Assembly: GCA_024235595.1 (NCBI GenBank)
Contig: JACKMC010000003.1
Coordinates: 1 to 64,000 of the forward strand
Direction: 5' to 3'
Length of the DNA: 64,000 bases
Source of the DNA: Zoogloeaceae bacterium
GTDB lineage: Bacteria; Pseudomonadota; Gammaproteobacteria; Burkholderiales; Rhodocyclaceae
Shown: in pieces, positions 32,457 to 41,436 of the stretch
Layout of the letters: each line of letters opens with the position of its first letter
Position numbering within the stretch: the stretch's first letter is position 1
Translations under genes and position numbers: made by a program
The notes under the pieces: generated by a model
Databases searched by the model: none
Seen by the model: only the letters and a program-made list of their open reading frames with translations
What the model was told of the DNA's origin: nothing

Positions 32457-33424
32457 TTGCTCTCCCCTTCCTTGTTGCCGAATAGGCGCGGCGCTTCAAA
32501 CCCCTGTTCGCCGGGTCCTGGATCCTGATTGCCTCGCCCAAGGAGCAACATTTGCGGTGATGCCTCCAACTCCTGGAACAGACTCGACAGTTGTCTCGAG
32601 GTCGCAGTGAGCTCCTGAAGCAAGGCATTGAGACGCGGCAGCGACGAGGTCATGAGGCCATCGCCGACGGTATCGGCAAATCGATCGATGTTCGCCGCGC
32701 TCTCGTCGATCTTGCCGATCAGTTCGCGAAACTCCTTCACCGCCGGCCCGGCTTGGGCGGTGGTCGTCTCGAGATTGGCGAGGACGGCCCTGAACTGGCC
32801 GAGACCCTCGGGGCCGAGCAGATGGTTCACCTTGCCCATGATGACGGGCAAGGTTTCGAGGCTGCGGTCCACGCGGCCACTGGCCGATTCGATCTGGGCG
32901 AGAATCGTCTCGACCCGCTTGATATTGTCGCCGCTGAGCACCTGGGTCAGTTTTTCGGAAGCCGCGCCGATGTGGTTCAGGGTTTCGAGTGCGACGTCGC
33001 TGGCCTTGTCGAGCAGCCCGGGTTCGAGTTCGATCCGTGCCATTGTGCCGTCGTCAGCGACAAGTGGGGCGAGATCGGCGCCCCGGTCCTCGAGCTGTAC
33101 GAAAGCCAGGCCGGTGACGCCCTGATAGCCGAGACTGGCGGTGGTGCCACGCGTCACAGGCAGATCCTCGCGGAGGCTGATCTGCACCAGGATCTCGCGC
33201 GGGTTGTCGGGGTCGATGCGGATGCTCTCAACCTTGCCCGCCTGGATGCCGCGAAAGCGCACCTGGGCCTGCACGTTCAGGCCGGTGATGTTGGCATGGC
33301 TGACCAGCAGGTAGCGGTTTACCGGCATTGAATCGTCGGAAAACCACCATACCGCAGCGGCCACCGCTGCTCCCAGAAGCAGCGTGAACAAGCCCGCTGC
33401 GAGCGCATGCGCCCTGTTCTCCAT
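32453..33424 (-). CDS. MCE/MlaD-family lipid-binding protein
   Basis: A 323-residue protein with one N-terminal membrane span (about residues 7-28), an MCE domain (about 38-118: VSHANITGLNVQAQVRFRGI, ASLGYQGVTGLAFVQLED) and a long helical region. It would form the periplasmic ring or tube through which lipids move between membranes. Its ATG overlaps the ATPase stop by one base. The MCE domain and helical tail make it longer than MlaD of E. coli, closer to the PqiB/LetB relatives with a single MCE domain. Confidence 0.9.
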   Translation of the reverse strand: MENRAHALAAGLFTLLLGAAVAAAVWWFSDDSMPVNRYLLVSHANITGLNVQAQVRFRGIQAGKVESIRIDPDNPREILVQISLREDLPVTRGTTASLGYQGVTGLAFVQLEDRGADLAPLVADDGTMARIELEPGLLDKASDVALETLNHIGAASEKLTQVLSGDNIKRVETILAQIESASGRVDRSLETLPVIMGKVNHLLGPEGLGQFRAVLANLETTTAQAGPAVKEFRELIGKIDESAANIDRFADTVGDGLMTSSLPRLNALLQELTATSRQLSSLFQELEASPQMLLLGRGNQDPGPGEQGFEAPRLFGNKEGESK

Positions 33425-34203
33425 CAGTTCATCTCCTTGCCCCTGGCGAGCGCCTTTTGGCTGCGTTCGCTCAGGAAGAAGCGTTCGATGAAGGGATCGT
33501 CGACTTCCATGATCTCTTCAAGAGTGCCGAACGCAAGAATCCGCCCCCCGGCGAGCACCGCAATACGGCTCGACAGGGCCGCGAGGGTATCCAGATCGTG
33601 AGTCACGAGAACCACGGTAAAGCCCAACTGTTCTTGCAGCTCGCGAATCAGACGAACGAAACTCGCGCTCCGATCGGGGTCGAGGCCGGCGGTCGGTTCG
33701 TCCAGCAGGAGCAGTTCCGGCTCCAGCGCCAACGCGCGTGCAAGCGCCACGCGTTTGATCATGCCACCGGACAGCTCCGCGGGCATCAGCAAGGCATGCT
33801 CGGGCCGCAATTCGACCATCGCGAGCTTGAGCATCACCAGATCATCGATCTCCTCGCGGGTCAGCGTGCCGATCTCGCGCAGGGGAAAGGCCACGTTCTC
33901 GTAAACGCTGAAAGCCGAGAAAAGCGCGCCTTGCTGGAACAGCATGCCGAGGCGCCGCCGGCGCGCGGCCTGCTCCAGGCGGCCGCCCGCGAAAAGCGGT
34001 TCGCCGAACAGTCGTACCTCGCCTTCGGTGGGACGCAGCAGGCCCACGATCTGGCGCAGCATGGTCGTCTTGCCGCTGCCCGAGCCGCCGACCAGGGCGA
34101 TCACCTGGCCTGCTTCCATCTCCAGATCGATACCCTTGTGAACCCAGGTGTCCCCGAAACGGGTCGACAAGCCGCGCAGTTCGATCACCACCTGCCCGCT
34201 CAT
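33424..34203 (-). CDS. MlaF-like ABC transporter ATPase
   Basis: A 259-residue nucleotide-binding subunit with Walker A GGSGSGKTTM (about residue 39), signature LSGGMIKRVALARAL, Walker B LLLDEPTAGLDPD and the switch His in VTHDLD. With the adjacent permease and MCE protein it forms a Mla-type lipid transporter. The ATG at 34203 overlaps the permease stop as ATGA; a much longer frame running back through the permease was rejected. Confidence 0.93.
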   Translation of the reverse strand: MSGQVVIELRGLSTRFGDTWVHKGIDLEMEAGQVIALVGGSGSGKTTMLRQIVGLLRPTEGEVRLFGEPLFAGGRLEQAARRRRLGMLFQQGALFSAFSVYENVAFPLREIGTLTREEIDDLVMLKLAMVELRPEHALLMPAELSGGMIKRVALARALALEPELLLLDEPTAGLDPDRSASFVRLIRELQEQLGFTVVLVTHDLDTLAALSSRIAVLAGGRILAFGTLEEIMEVDDPFIERFFLSERSQKALARGKEMN

Positions 34204-35318
34204 ATCGGCACCCCGACGTTTCTGGTCGCGATCGCGAAAATCGCATCGACGAGGATCACCACGGTAATCGCACTGACCACCGAAGCGGTCGTGTTCGCCG
34301 ACAGGCTCTCGGTATTGGGCTTGACCCGCAACCCGAAGTGGCACGCGACGAGGGCGATCAGCAGCCCGAATGCCGCGCCCTTGGCGAGCGCGATGTAGAG
34401 GTTGGCAAGCGGCACCACGCGGGGCAGGGTTTCGATGAAGAAGCTGTAGCTGATGTCGAGCTGGATCTGCGCCGACACCATGCCACCGAAGAGCGCCACC
34501 GCCGAGGTCCAAAGCACCAGCAAGGGCATCGCGAAGGTCAAGGCCGCGACCTTGGGCGCGACCAGTCTCAAATAGCGTGAGATGCCCATCGTCGACAAGG
34601 CGTCGATCTCTTCGGTGACGCGCATCACGCCGAGCTGCGCGGTCATCGCCGAACCCGATCGCCCGGCGACCAGCACCGATACCAGTACCGGCCCGAGCTC
34701 CCTGACGATGCCCAGGCCGAGAATGTTCACAATGAAAACGTCGGCACCGAAGGCCTTCAATTGCAGGGCCGACAGGTACGAGAGCACCACGCCGATGAGA
34801 AAGCCGACCAGCGCAGTGACCGGCATCGCCCGCACACCAACCTTGAAAAGGTTGGCAGAGAACTCGAGCCACGGCATCTGTGAAGGATGGCGAAGAAGGA
34901 AGATCGCGTCGAGCAACAACTGTCCGAGCAGCACAACGAAATCCGCAAGGTGATTCGCGAGTGCGAGGCTTGCCCGGCCAACCGCCAGAACCGGCATCAA
35001 CAGGCCCTCGCTGCGGGGTTTCGGCGGGGGCTCCAGCCGGATCTCGGCCAGCCTTTGGAACACGGCCTGCAGCGAGGGGGGGATCACGGCGTCGTCGGGA
35101 AAGCGTCCGCCCCAGGCACGCCACAACAGTTGGGCTCCGAAATTGTCGAGTCGTGTCACCTGGCCCATGTCGCAGCCGCCCGGTGTGGCGGTGCGCAACT
35201 GCTCTCGAATCCACTTGAGCTCGGGCGACAGCCGCCGCAGCGTCCATTCGCCCGAAAGCCGCATGCGGCCCTCGACGAATTCGATGCCGGGCGTCGAGCG
35301 CCCCTCAAGCTCGGCCAT
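34200..35318 (-). CDS. MlaE-like permease with N-terminal STAS-like domain
   Basis: A 372-residue permease. The first 100 residues resemble an MlaB/STAS domain (LSGEWTLRRL, QVTRLDNFGAQLLWRAW), the rest is the MlaE fold with five or six spans and the AVTALVGFLIG-, IVRELGPVLVSVLVAGRSGSA-type blocks. Fusion of MlaB to MlaE is common in this lineage and removes the need for a separate mlaB. It starts seven bases after the ppx stop and overlaps the ATPase by four bases, so it heads the transporter part of a possible long operon. Confidence 0.92.
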   Translation of the reverse strand: MAELEGRSTPGIEFVEGRMRLSGEWTLRRLSPELKWIREQLRTATPGGCDMGQVTRLDNFGAQLLWRAWGGRFPDDAVIPPSLQAVFQRLAEIRLEPPPKPRSEGLLMPVLAVGRASLALANHLADFVVLLGQLLLDAIFLLRHPSQMPWLEFSANLFKVGVRAMPVTALVGFLIGVVLSYLSALQLKAFGADVFIVNILGLGIVRELGPVLVSVLVAGRSGSAMTAQLGVMRVTEEIDALSTMGISRYLRLVAPKVAALTFAMPLLVLWTSAVALFGGMVSAQIQLDISYSFFIETLPRVVPLANLYIALAKGAAFGLLIALVACHFGLRVKPNTESLSANTTASVVSAITVVILVDAIFAIATRNVGVPI

Positions 35319-35325
35319 GTCTTGC

Positions 35326-36840
35326 TCAGGCAGCCAGACCGGAGACGAGCGCGCCGCTGTCGTCCTTGCGCACCGTGAGTACCCTGCCCACGCTGCTCCA
35401 CAGGCGTTCTTCGTCGTGCAGCGCGGCGACGGTCAGCGGCAAGCCGTCGAGCCAGTCGCGATCGGCTTTCAAGACAAAACTGCTGCCTTGCTTGCTGAGT
35501 TCGATCGGCGGCATGCCGCGCCCGTCACGTGCCCGATGCAACACTGCGGCAAGTCGCAAACACAGGATCAGCAACCAGTCCGGGCTGCCCGAATCGATTG
35601 ATGAGACCTTGGTCAGCTTGCCGCGATGCGCCAGCACGATGCGCGACAGCCGTCCCTGGTCCATACGCGAAAAGCCCGGCATGTCGGCATTGGCGAGGAT
35701 GTAGGCGCTGTGTTTGTGAAAGCTGGAGTGAGCGACCGAAACGCCGCTTTCGTGAAGCATTGCCGCCCAGCGCAGGAAACGCCCGTCCTGGCCGTCGGGA
35801 TCGTCGGCCTCGGGCACCAGTTGACTGAACAGCATGCAGGCGGTATCCGCAACCTGGGTGGCGTGGCGCACATCGACGCTGTAGCGGCTCAGGAAGGCCG
35901 TCACGGTCGCGTCGCGCAGATCGTGATGATGGTATCGCCCGAGCAGATCGTAGAGCACCCCGAGCCTGAGCGCGCCTTCGGAGAAGACCATCCGCTCGAG
36001 GCCGAACTCGCGGAAGATCGCCGACATGATCGCGAAGCCCCCGAAGAGCACCGGCAAGCGGTCGGCCTTGAGCCCGCCGATCTGCAGGCGATCGAGGCTG
36101 CCCGCCTTGAGCAGGATGGTGCGCAGGCGCTCCAGTCCCTCTAGCGTGATGGCGCCCTCGGCGAGACCGTTCTGTTCGAGGATCTCGAGCAAGGCCTTGG
36201 CGCTGCCGCTCGAGCCCACCGCCTCCTCCCAGCCCACCTGGCGATAGGGGTGGGCGATCGCCTGCAACTCGCGACGCGCGGCCAGCTCCGCTTCCTTGAG
36301 GCCGCGCTTGTCGATCGTTCCATTGGGGAAGTAGCGCAGGCTGAAGCCGACACATCCCATGTACAGGGACTCCAGCATCAGCGGCTCGAAGCTCTTGCCG
36401 ATGATGAACTCGGTCGATCCGCCGCCGATATCCACGACGAGTTGCTGTTTGTGGGGATCGGGCAGCGTATGTGCGACCCCGACATAGATCAGCCGCGCTT
36501 CCTCTCGCCCTGCAATCACCTCGATCGGGAACCCCAGTGCGGTCTCCGCGCGGATCAGGAACTCGGGCGAGTTCTTCGCCACTCGCAGCGTGTTGGTGGC
36601 CACCGCCCGCACCGAGTCGGCGGCAAAGCCACCGAGCCGTTCGTTGAAACGCCGCAGTGCGGTCACGCCGCGTTGCTGTGCGGCGTTGTCGAGATATTTG
36701 TCGATGGACAGACCTGCCGCGAGTCTCACCGACTCCTTCAGCCCGTCGAGTGGATAGATCTGGTCGTTCACGATCCGTCCGACCTGCAGGCGGAAGCTGT
36801 TGGAACCGAGATCTATGGCGGCAATCAGGTCTTTGTTCAT
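35326..36840 (-). CDS. ppx: Exopolyphosphatase (Ppx/GppA family)
   Basis: A 504-residue ASKHA-fold phosphatase that shortens polyphosphate or hydrolyses pppGpp. The family blocks are AAIDLGSNSFRLQVG, VDIGGGSTEFIIG and the GSSGSAKALLEIL region, followed by a C-terminal HD-like domain (about 320-500). Divergence from ppk supports an exopolyphosphatase rather than GppA. The ATG at 36840 gives the standard N terminus; a longer frame runs into the regulatory region and was rejected. The next gene starts seven bases after its stop. Confidence 0.92.
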   Translation of the reverse strand: MNKDLIAAIDLGSNSFRLQVGRIVNDQIYPLDGLKESVRLAAGLSIDKYLDNAAQQRGVTALRRFNERLGGFAADSVRAVATNTLRVAKNSPEFLIRAETALGFPIEVIAGREEARLIYVGVAHTLPDPHKQQLVVDIGGGSTEFIIGKSFEPLMLESLYMGCVGFSLRYFPNGTIDKRGLKEAELAARRELQAIAHPYRQVGWEEAVGSSGSAKALLEILEQNGLAEGAITLEGLERLRTILLKAGSLDRLQIGGLKADRLPVLFGGFAIMSAIFREFGLERMVFSEGALRLGVLYDLLGRYHHHDLRDATVTAFLSRYSVDVRHATQVADTACMLFSQLVPEADDPDGQDGRFLRWAAMLHESGVSVAHSSFHKHSAYILANADMPGFSRMDQGRLSRIVLAHRGKLTKVSSIDSGSPDWLLILCLRLAAVLHRARDGRGMPPIELSKQGSSFVLKADRDWLDGLPLTVAALHDEERLWSSVGRVLTVRKDDSGALVSGLAA

Positions 36841-36944
36841 TGAGGAATACTCAGTGCCAAGCACTTTCCGGGCAATGTATTGGGCGGATTCTACACCCCG
36901 CGGTGGGCCCCCGCGGCGGCGCACCGAATGATTTCTTGCGCACC

Positions 36945-36973
36945 GTGTCATGTGTTTGTGATCTGACTGTCAC
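36945..36973. promoter_or_regulatory. Candidate Pho box (three 7-base repeats)
   Basis: GTGTCAT, TTGTGAT and CTGTCAC start at 36945, 36956 and 36967, exactly 11 bases apart, each separated by four bases. This matches the PhoB half-site spacing and consensus CTGTCAT. It lies 35 bases before the ppk start and about 105 from ppx, so it could serve both. Confidence 0.7.
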
Positions 36974-37007
36974 ATAATTGGGGGTTGTACCAGACCATGG
37001 AAGAAGC

Positions 37008-39086
37008 ATGAATAGATCGAGCAAGAATCTGGAAATCGACCCGGTACAGTTCATCAACCGCGAACTGTCCCTGCTGCGCTTCCAGCGACGCGTGCTGTCA
37101 CAGGCCGCCGATCCTTCCGTTCCGCTGCTCGAGCGGCTGAGATTCCTCTGCATCGTATCGAGCAATCTCGACGAATTCTTCGAGATCCGGGTGAGCGGCA
37201 TCAAGGAGCAGATCCGCCTCGGAAGCCGACGTGTCGCGTCCGACGGACTGACCCCGAAGGAGTTGTTCCTGCAGGTCAGCCAAGCGGTGCATGAGATCAT
37301 CAGCGAGCAATACGCGCTGCTGAACGACTCGATCCTGCCTGCGCTCGCGCGCGAGGGTATCGTCTTCATTCGCCGCGGCACCTGGTCGCCCGAGCAACAG
37401 GCCTGGATCCAGGCCTATTTCCAGGATCACGTGATGCCGGTGCTCACACCGATCGGGCTTGATCCCGCCCATCCTTTCCCGCGCGTGCTCAACAAGAGCC
37501 TCAACTTCGCGGTGGAACTCGAGGGGCTCGATGCCTTCGGCCGCGACTCGGGTGCGGCAATCGTCCAGGCGCCACGGGCCTTGCCTCGCGTGATCGAGTT
37601 GCCCCGAGAGATCACCGGCGTGGAACACGGCTTCGTATTCCTCTCCTCGGTGCTGCACGCGCATGTCGGAGATCTGTTCAGCGGCATGAACGTGCTCGGC
37701 TGCTATCAGTTTCGGGTCACCCGTAACTCGGACCTGTTCGTCGACGAGGAAGAGGTCAAGGACCTGCGCGCCTCGCTCAAGGGCGAATTGCAGCAGCGGC
37801 ATTTCGGCGACGGGGTGCGACTCGAGGTTGCCGACAACTGTTCGGTAAGCATGAGCGACTTTCTGCTGCACCAGTTCAACCTCAGCCCAAGCGATCTCTA
37901 CCGCACACCGGGCATCGTGAACCTGGTTCGCCTGATGCAGATCCCGGACCGGGTGGACCGACCCGACCTCAAGTTCCCGCCGTTCGTCCCCGGCCAGCCC
38001 AAGGTTCTCGAGCAGCGCTGCGATATCTTCGAGGCCATTCGCAAACAGGACATCCTGCTGCATCATCCCTTCCAGAGTTTCGAACCGGTCATCAACCTGC
38101 TCAAGGCAGGTGCCGAAGACCCCCAGGTCCTGGCGATCAAGATGACGGTCTATCGCACCGGGACCGACTCGGTGCTGATGCAGCAACTCATGCGCGCAGC
38201 GCAAAAGGGCAAGGAAGTCACCGTGGTGCTCGAACTCATGGCGCGCTTCGACGAAGAGGCCAATATCGCCTGGGCGGCAAAGCTCGAAGATGTCGGCGTG
38301 CACGTCGTGTATGGGGTGTTCGGCTACAAGACCCATGCCAAGCTGTTGATGCTTGTGCGCCGCGAAGACGATCGCCTGCGCCGCTATGTCCACTTGGGAA
38401 CCGGCAACTACCATCCGGGCACGACGCGGTTCTATACCGATTTCGGCTTGCTCACCGCAAACGACGAAATGGGTGCGGACGTCGCCGAGATCTTCAAGCA
38501 ACTCACCGGCCTCGGCACCGCCAGTGCGCTCAAGCATCTCTGGCAGGCCCCGTTCACGCTGCAGGCGAATGTCGTCGAGGCGATCCAGGCCGAGGCAGCG
38601 ATCGCTGCCGCAGGCAGGCCGGCGAAGATCATGGCGAAGATGAACGCGCTGCTCGAACCCGAGACCATTCTTGCCCTCTACGAGGCCTCCAAGGCCGGGG
38701 TACAGGTTGACCTGATCGTGCGTGGCCCATGCGCACTGCGTCCCGGGGTGCCGGGGCTGTCCGAAAACATACGGGTGCGTTCGATCGTCGGGCGTTTTCT
38801 CGAACACCATCGGATATTCCATTTCCACGCGGATGGCGAAGACAAGGTCTATCTGTCGAGCGCGGACTGGATGGATCGCAACTTCTTCCGCCGTATCGAG
38901 GTAGCCTTCCCGCTGCTCGACAACAAGGTCAAGCGCCGGGTCATCAAGGAAGGGCTGCGCCCTTACATCGGGGATAACTGCCAGGCTTGGGAAATGCTGC
39001 CCGACGGCAAGTACAGGCGTCGTTCGCCGCGCGGCACCCGGCGCTCGGCGCAGGCCATCCTGATGCAGGAGCTGGGTGCCCGCTGA
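37008..39086 (+). CDS. ppk1: Polyphosphate kinase 1
   Basis: This 692-residue enzyme makes polyphosphate from ATP. The four-domain PPK1 layout is complete: N domain with FINRELSLLRFQRRVL, H domain, and two catalytic C domains with the histidine motif YKTHAKLLMLVRRE and the following YVHLGTGNYHPGTTRFYTD block. The ATG at 37008 has GAAGAA before it. It is divergent from ppx and carries a candidate Pho box upstream, so phosphate starvation is the expected signal. A hairpin follows the stop. Confidence 0.97.
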   Translation: MNRSSKNLEIDPVQFINRELSLLRFQRRVLSQAADPSVPLLERLRFLCIVSSNLDEFFEIRVSGIKEQIRLGSRRVASDGLTPKELFLQVSQAVHEIISEQYALLNDSILPALAREGIVFIRRGTWSPEQQAWIQAYFQDHVMPVLTPIGLDPAHPFPRVLNKSLNFAVELEGLDAFGRDSGAAIVQAPRALPRVIELPREITGVEHGFVFLSSVLHAHVGDLFSGMNVLGCYQFRVTRNSDLFVDEEEVKDLRASLKGELQQRHFGDGVRLEVADNCSVSMSDFLLHQFNLSPSDLYRTPGIVNLVRLMQIPDRVDRPDLKFPPFVPGQPKVLEQRCDIFEAIRKQDILLHHPFQSFEPVINLLKAGAEDPQVLAIKMTVYRTGTDSVLMQQLMRAAQKGKEVTVVLELMARFDEEANIAWAAKLEDVGVHVVYGVFGYKTHAKLLMLVRREDDRLRRYVHLGTGNYHPGTTRFYTDFGLLTANDEMGADVAEIFKQLTGLGTASALKHLWQAPFTLQANVVEAIQAEAAIAAAGRPAKIMAKMNALLEPETILALYEASKAGVQVDLIVRGPCALRPGVPGLSENIRVRSIVGRFLEHHRIFHFHADGEDKVYLSSADWMDRNFFRRIEVAFPLLDNKVKRRVIKEGLRPYIGDNCQAWEMLPDGKYRRRSPRGTRRSAQAILMQELGAR

Positions 39087-39098
39087 GGGCCGGTGGTT

Positions 39099-39131
39099 CG
39101 GGCAAGGCCCGCGTCAGCCTCGCCTTGCCCG
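39099..39131. terminator. Hairpin between convergent ppk and relA
   Basis: CGGGCAAGGC (39099-39108) pairs exactly with GCCTTGCCCG (39122-39131). The right arm lies within the last codons of relA. No U-run is present. Confidence 0.5.
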
Positions 39132-41315
39132 AGCGACGCCGTCGACTTGGGAGACCATGCCGATCGCCCGCTGCAACTGCGGCACACCGGTGACCTCGAC
39201 GGTGAACTTCATTCGCGCCGAGCCGGCTTTTGAGACGGTATTGACGGCGATGACGTTGAGCCTCTCCTTCGACAGCACCTCGGAGATGTCTCTCAACAGC
39301 CCCTGACGGTCCTGTGCCTCGACGACGATCTCCATCGGATAGACCGTAGGACGCCCGCTGTCGGCCCCGTCCCCCCAGTCGGCGCTCACCACGCGCTCGG
39401 GATGGCGGCGCGCGAGGTGCTGGAAGTCGTTGCAGTCGACGCGGTGGATCGAGACCCCCCTTCCCCGCGTTACGAAGCCCTCGATCGCATCCGGGGGGGC
39501 CGGACGGCAGCATCTGCCGAGCGAGGTCATGAGCTTGCCCACGCCCACGATCAGCACCTGGTCGGTCGAACCGCTGCTGCGCGGCCGCGAGGTCGCAGGC
39601 GAAGCTGCCGGTTGGGTCGGCGGCACCGGCGCGCCTCGCAGCGCTGTCTGCAGGCTCCGCGAGCCGACTTCGCCACGCCCCGCCGCGAGGAACATCGCCT
39701 CGGCGCTCTTGAAGCCCAGGCGTGTGGCGAGTTCATCGATGTTGAGCTGGGTGCGCCCCTCGCGCTGCATCTCGCGAACGACGGCATTGCGGCCGCGCGA
39801 AAGCAGCTCGGCCTCTTCCTGCGCGCTGAAGTAATGCTTGATCTTTTGCCGCGCACGACCCGTGGTGACATAGCCCTGCAGGCTGTTGAGCCAGTCGCGC
39901 GACGGGCCGCCTTCCTTGGCAGTGACGATCTCAACGGTCTGGCCGCTCTCGAGCGGCTTGTTGAGCGGCAGCAGGTGGCCATCGACCTTGGCGCCGCGGC
40001 AGCGGTGGCCGACATCGGTATGCAGCCGATAGGCGAAGTCGATCGCCGTGGCTCCGCGGGGTAGATCGATGACCCGCCCCTGCGGGGTCAGCACATAGAT
40101 CGTGTCGTCCAGCGAGGCACGTTTGTACTGCTCTACCCAGTCTGCGGAGTCGGCCACCTCGTCGCGCCAAGACAGCAGGTTGCGAAGCAGCGCGATCTTG
40201 TCGTCGTAGGCGCCGGTCGACGGCCCGCCCCCTTCCTTGTAGCGCCAGTGCGCGGCAACGCCCAGCTCGGCATGCCGATGCATGTCGCGGGTGCGGATCT
40301 GGACCTCGAGGGCCCGCCCGTCCGCGGCCATCACCGCGGTATGCAGACTCTGGTAGTTGTTGCCCTTGGGCTTGAGAATGTAGTCGTCATATTCGTCGGG
40401 GATCGGTGTCCAGATCTGATGGACCACACCGAGCGCGGCATAGCAGTCCTTGATGTCATCTACCAGGACGCGAAGCGCCCGCACGTCATAGACCTGGGAA
40501 AAATCGAGCCGCTTGGTGCGCATCTTGTTGTAGATGCTGTAAATGTGCTTCGGACGACCGTAGATTTCAGCGTTCACGCCGAGCTTGGCAATTTCCTTGC
40601 GCAAGCGTTCTACCGACTCTTCGATGAAGCTCTGCCTCTCCACACGGCGCTCGTCGAGCATCTTCGCGATGCGCTTGTAGGTCTCCGGTTCGAGAAACCG
40701 GAACGACAGATCCTCGAGCTCCCACTTCAGTTGCCAGACGCCGAGCCGGTTGGCCAGCGGTGCGTAGATGTCGAGACTCTCGCGGGCGATGTCCGCGCGC
40801 TTTTCGCCTGGCTTGTCGGTTAGAAAGCGCAGCGTCTGGGTGCGCGAGGCAAGGCGCAGGATCACCACCCGGATGTCCTCGACCAGACCCAGCAACATCT
40901 TGCGGAGCGTCTCCGTCTGGGAGCGAATTTCAGGCGCTGCGGAGGTGCGGGTGATCCGCGTCAGGACCCGCAATCCGTTGAGCTTTCTCAAGCCATCGAC
41001 AAGACGGCCCACATGCACGTCGAAGTGCGAGCTGACATATTCCTGGCCGCCGTCCATTTCCTGCGGCACCGCGAACAGCAGCGCGGCCAGCCGGGTGTCC
41101 GCATCGAGCTTCAGCGATGCCGCGATCAGCGCCATGCCAAGAGCGTGATTCCAGACGTCTTCACCGGTGCCGAGGGTCTTGCCTGGATAGAGATCGCGGA
41201 CAAGGGTCAGCGCCTTTTCGAGGCGGGTGCGCTCATCGCTGGAGAGTCCCTCGAAGAGCAGATCGAACTGCGCCTCGGTACTCGATTCGGAAACGGAATG
41301 GGTGACTGAAACCAT
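39114..41315 (-). CDS. relA: RelA-type (p)ppGpp synthetase
   Basis: A 733-residue long RelA/SpoT homologue. The N-terminal hydrolase domain lacks the metal-binding HD motif (FAVPQE where SpoT has HD), so it should be inactive; the synthetase domain has the EYDD form of the EXDD motif and PKGNNYQSLHT, marking a synthetase-only RelA. TGS (DTIYVLTPQGRVIDLPRGAT), a zinc-finger region with GRCCRPAP and a C-terminal ACT domain follow. It would respond to uncharged tRNA on stalled ribosomes. A separate bifunctional SpoT must exist elsewhere. Confidence 0.95.
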   Translation of the reverse strand: MVSVTHSVSESSTEAQFDLLFEGLSSDERTRLEKALTLVRDLYPGKTLGTGEDVWNHALGMALIAASLKLDADTRLAALLFAVPQEMDGGQEYVSSHFDVHVGRLVDGLRKLNGLRVLTRITRTSAAPEIRSQTETLRKMLLGLVEDIRVVILRLASRTQTLRFLTDKPGEKRADIARESLDIYAPLANRLGVWQLKWELEDLSFRFLEPETYKRIAKMLDERRVERQSFIEESVERLRKEIAKLGVNAEIYGRPKHIYSIYNKMRTKRLDFSQVYDVRALRVLVDDIKDCYAALGVVHQIWTPIPDEYDDYILKPKGNNYQSLHTAVMAADGRALEVQIRTRDMHRHAELGVAAHWRYKEGGGPSTGAYDDKIALLRNLLSWRDEVADSADWVEQYKRASLDDTIYVLTPQGRVIDLPRGATAIDFAYRLHTDVGHRCRGAKVDGHLLPLNKPLESGQTVEIVTAKEGGPSRDWLNSLQGYVTTGRARQKIKHYFSAQEEAELLSRGRNAVVREMQREGRTQLNIDELATRLGFKSAEAMFLAAGRGEVGSRSLQTALRGAPVPPTQPAASPATSRPRSSGSTDQVLIVGVGKLMTSLGRCCRPAPPDAIEGFVTRGRGVSIHRVDCNDFQHLARRHPERVVSADWGDGADSGRPTVYPMEIVVEAQDRQGLLRDISEVLSKERLNVIAVNTVSKAGSARMKFTVEVTGVPQLQRAIGMVSQVDGVARARRG

Positions 41316-41436
41316 GCCGCCGATTATCCCATATTGGCGCTTTTCGCCTCACGGACGATAATCGAGCCCCTGCCAATCCCCGAACCATCGATCCGGGTGC
41401 GTCGCATTGCTCGCAATCGCCAGTTCATTGATCCCG

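Noticed and set aside
34204..35247. In-frame upstream extension of the MlaF-like ATPase through the permease gene
   Set aside because: The permease is clearly coded in another frame there, and the ATPase has a good ATG at 34203 overlapping the permease stop.
37098..38828. 576-residue open frame opposite ppk
   Set aside because: Shadow of ppk, without recognisable domains.
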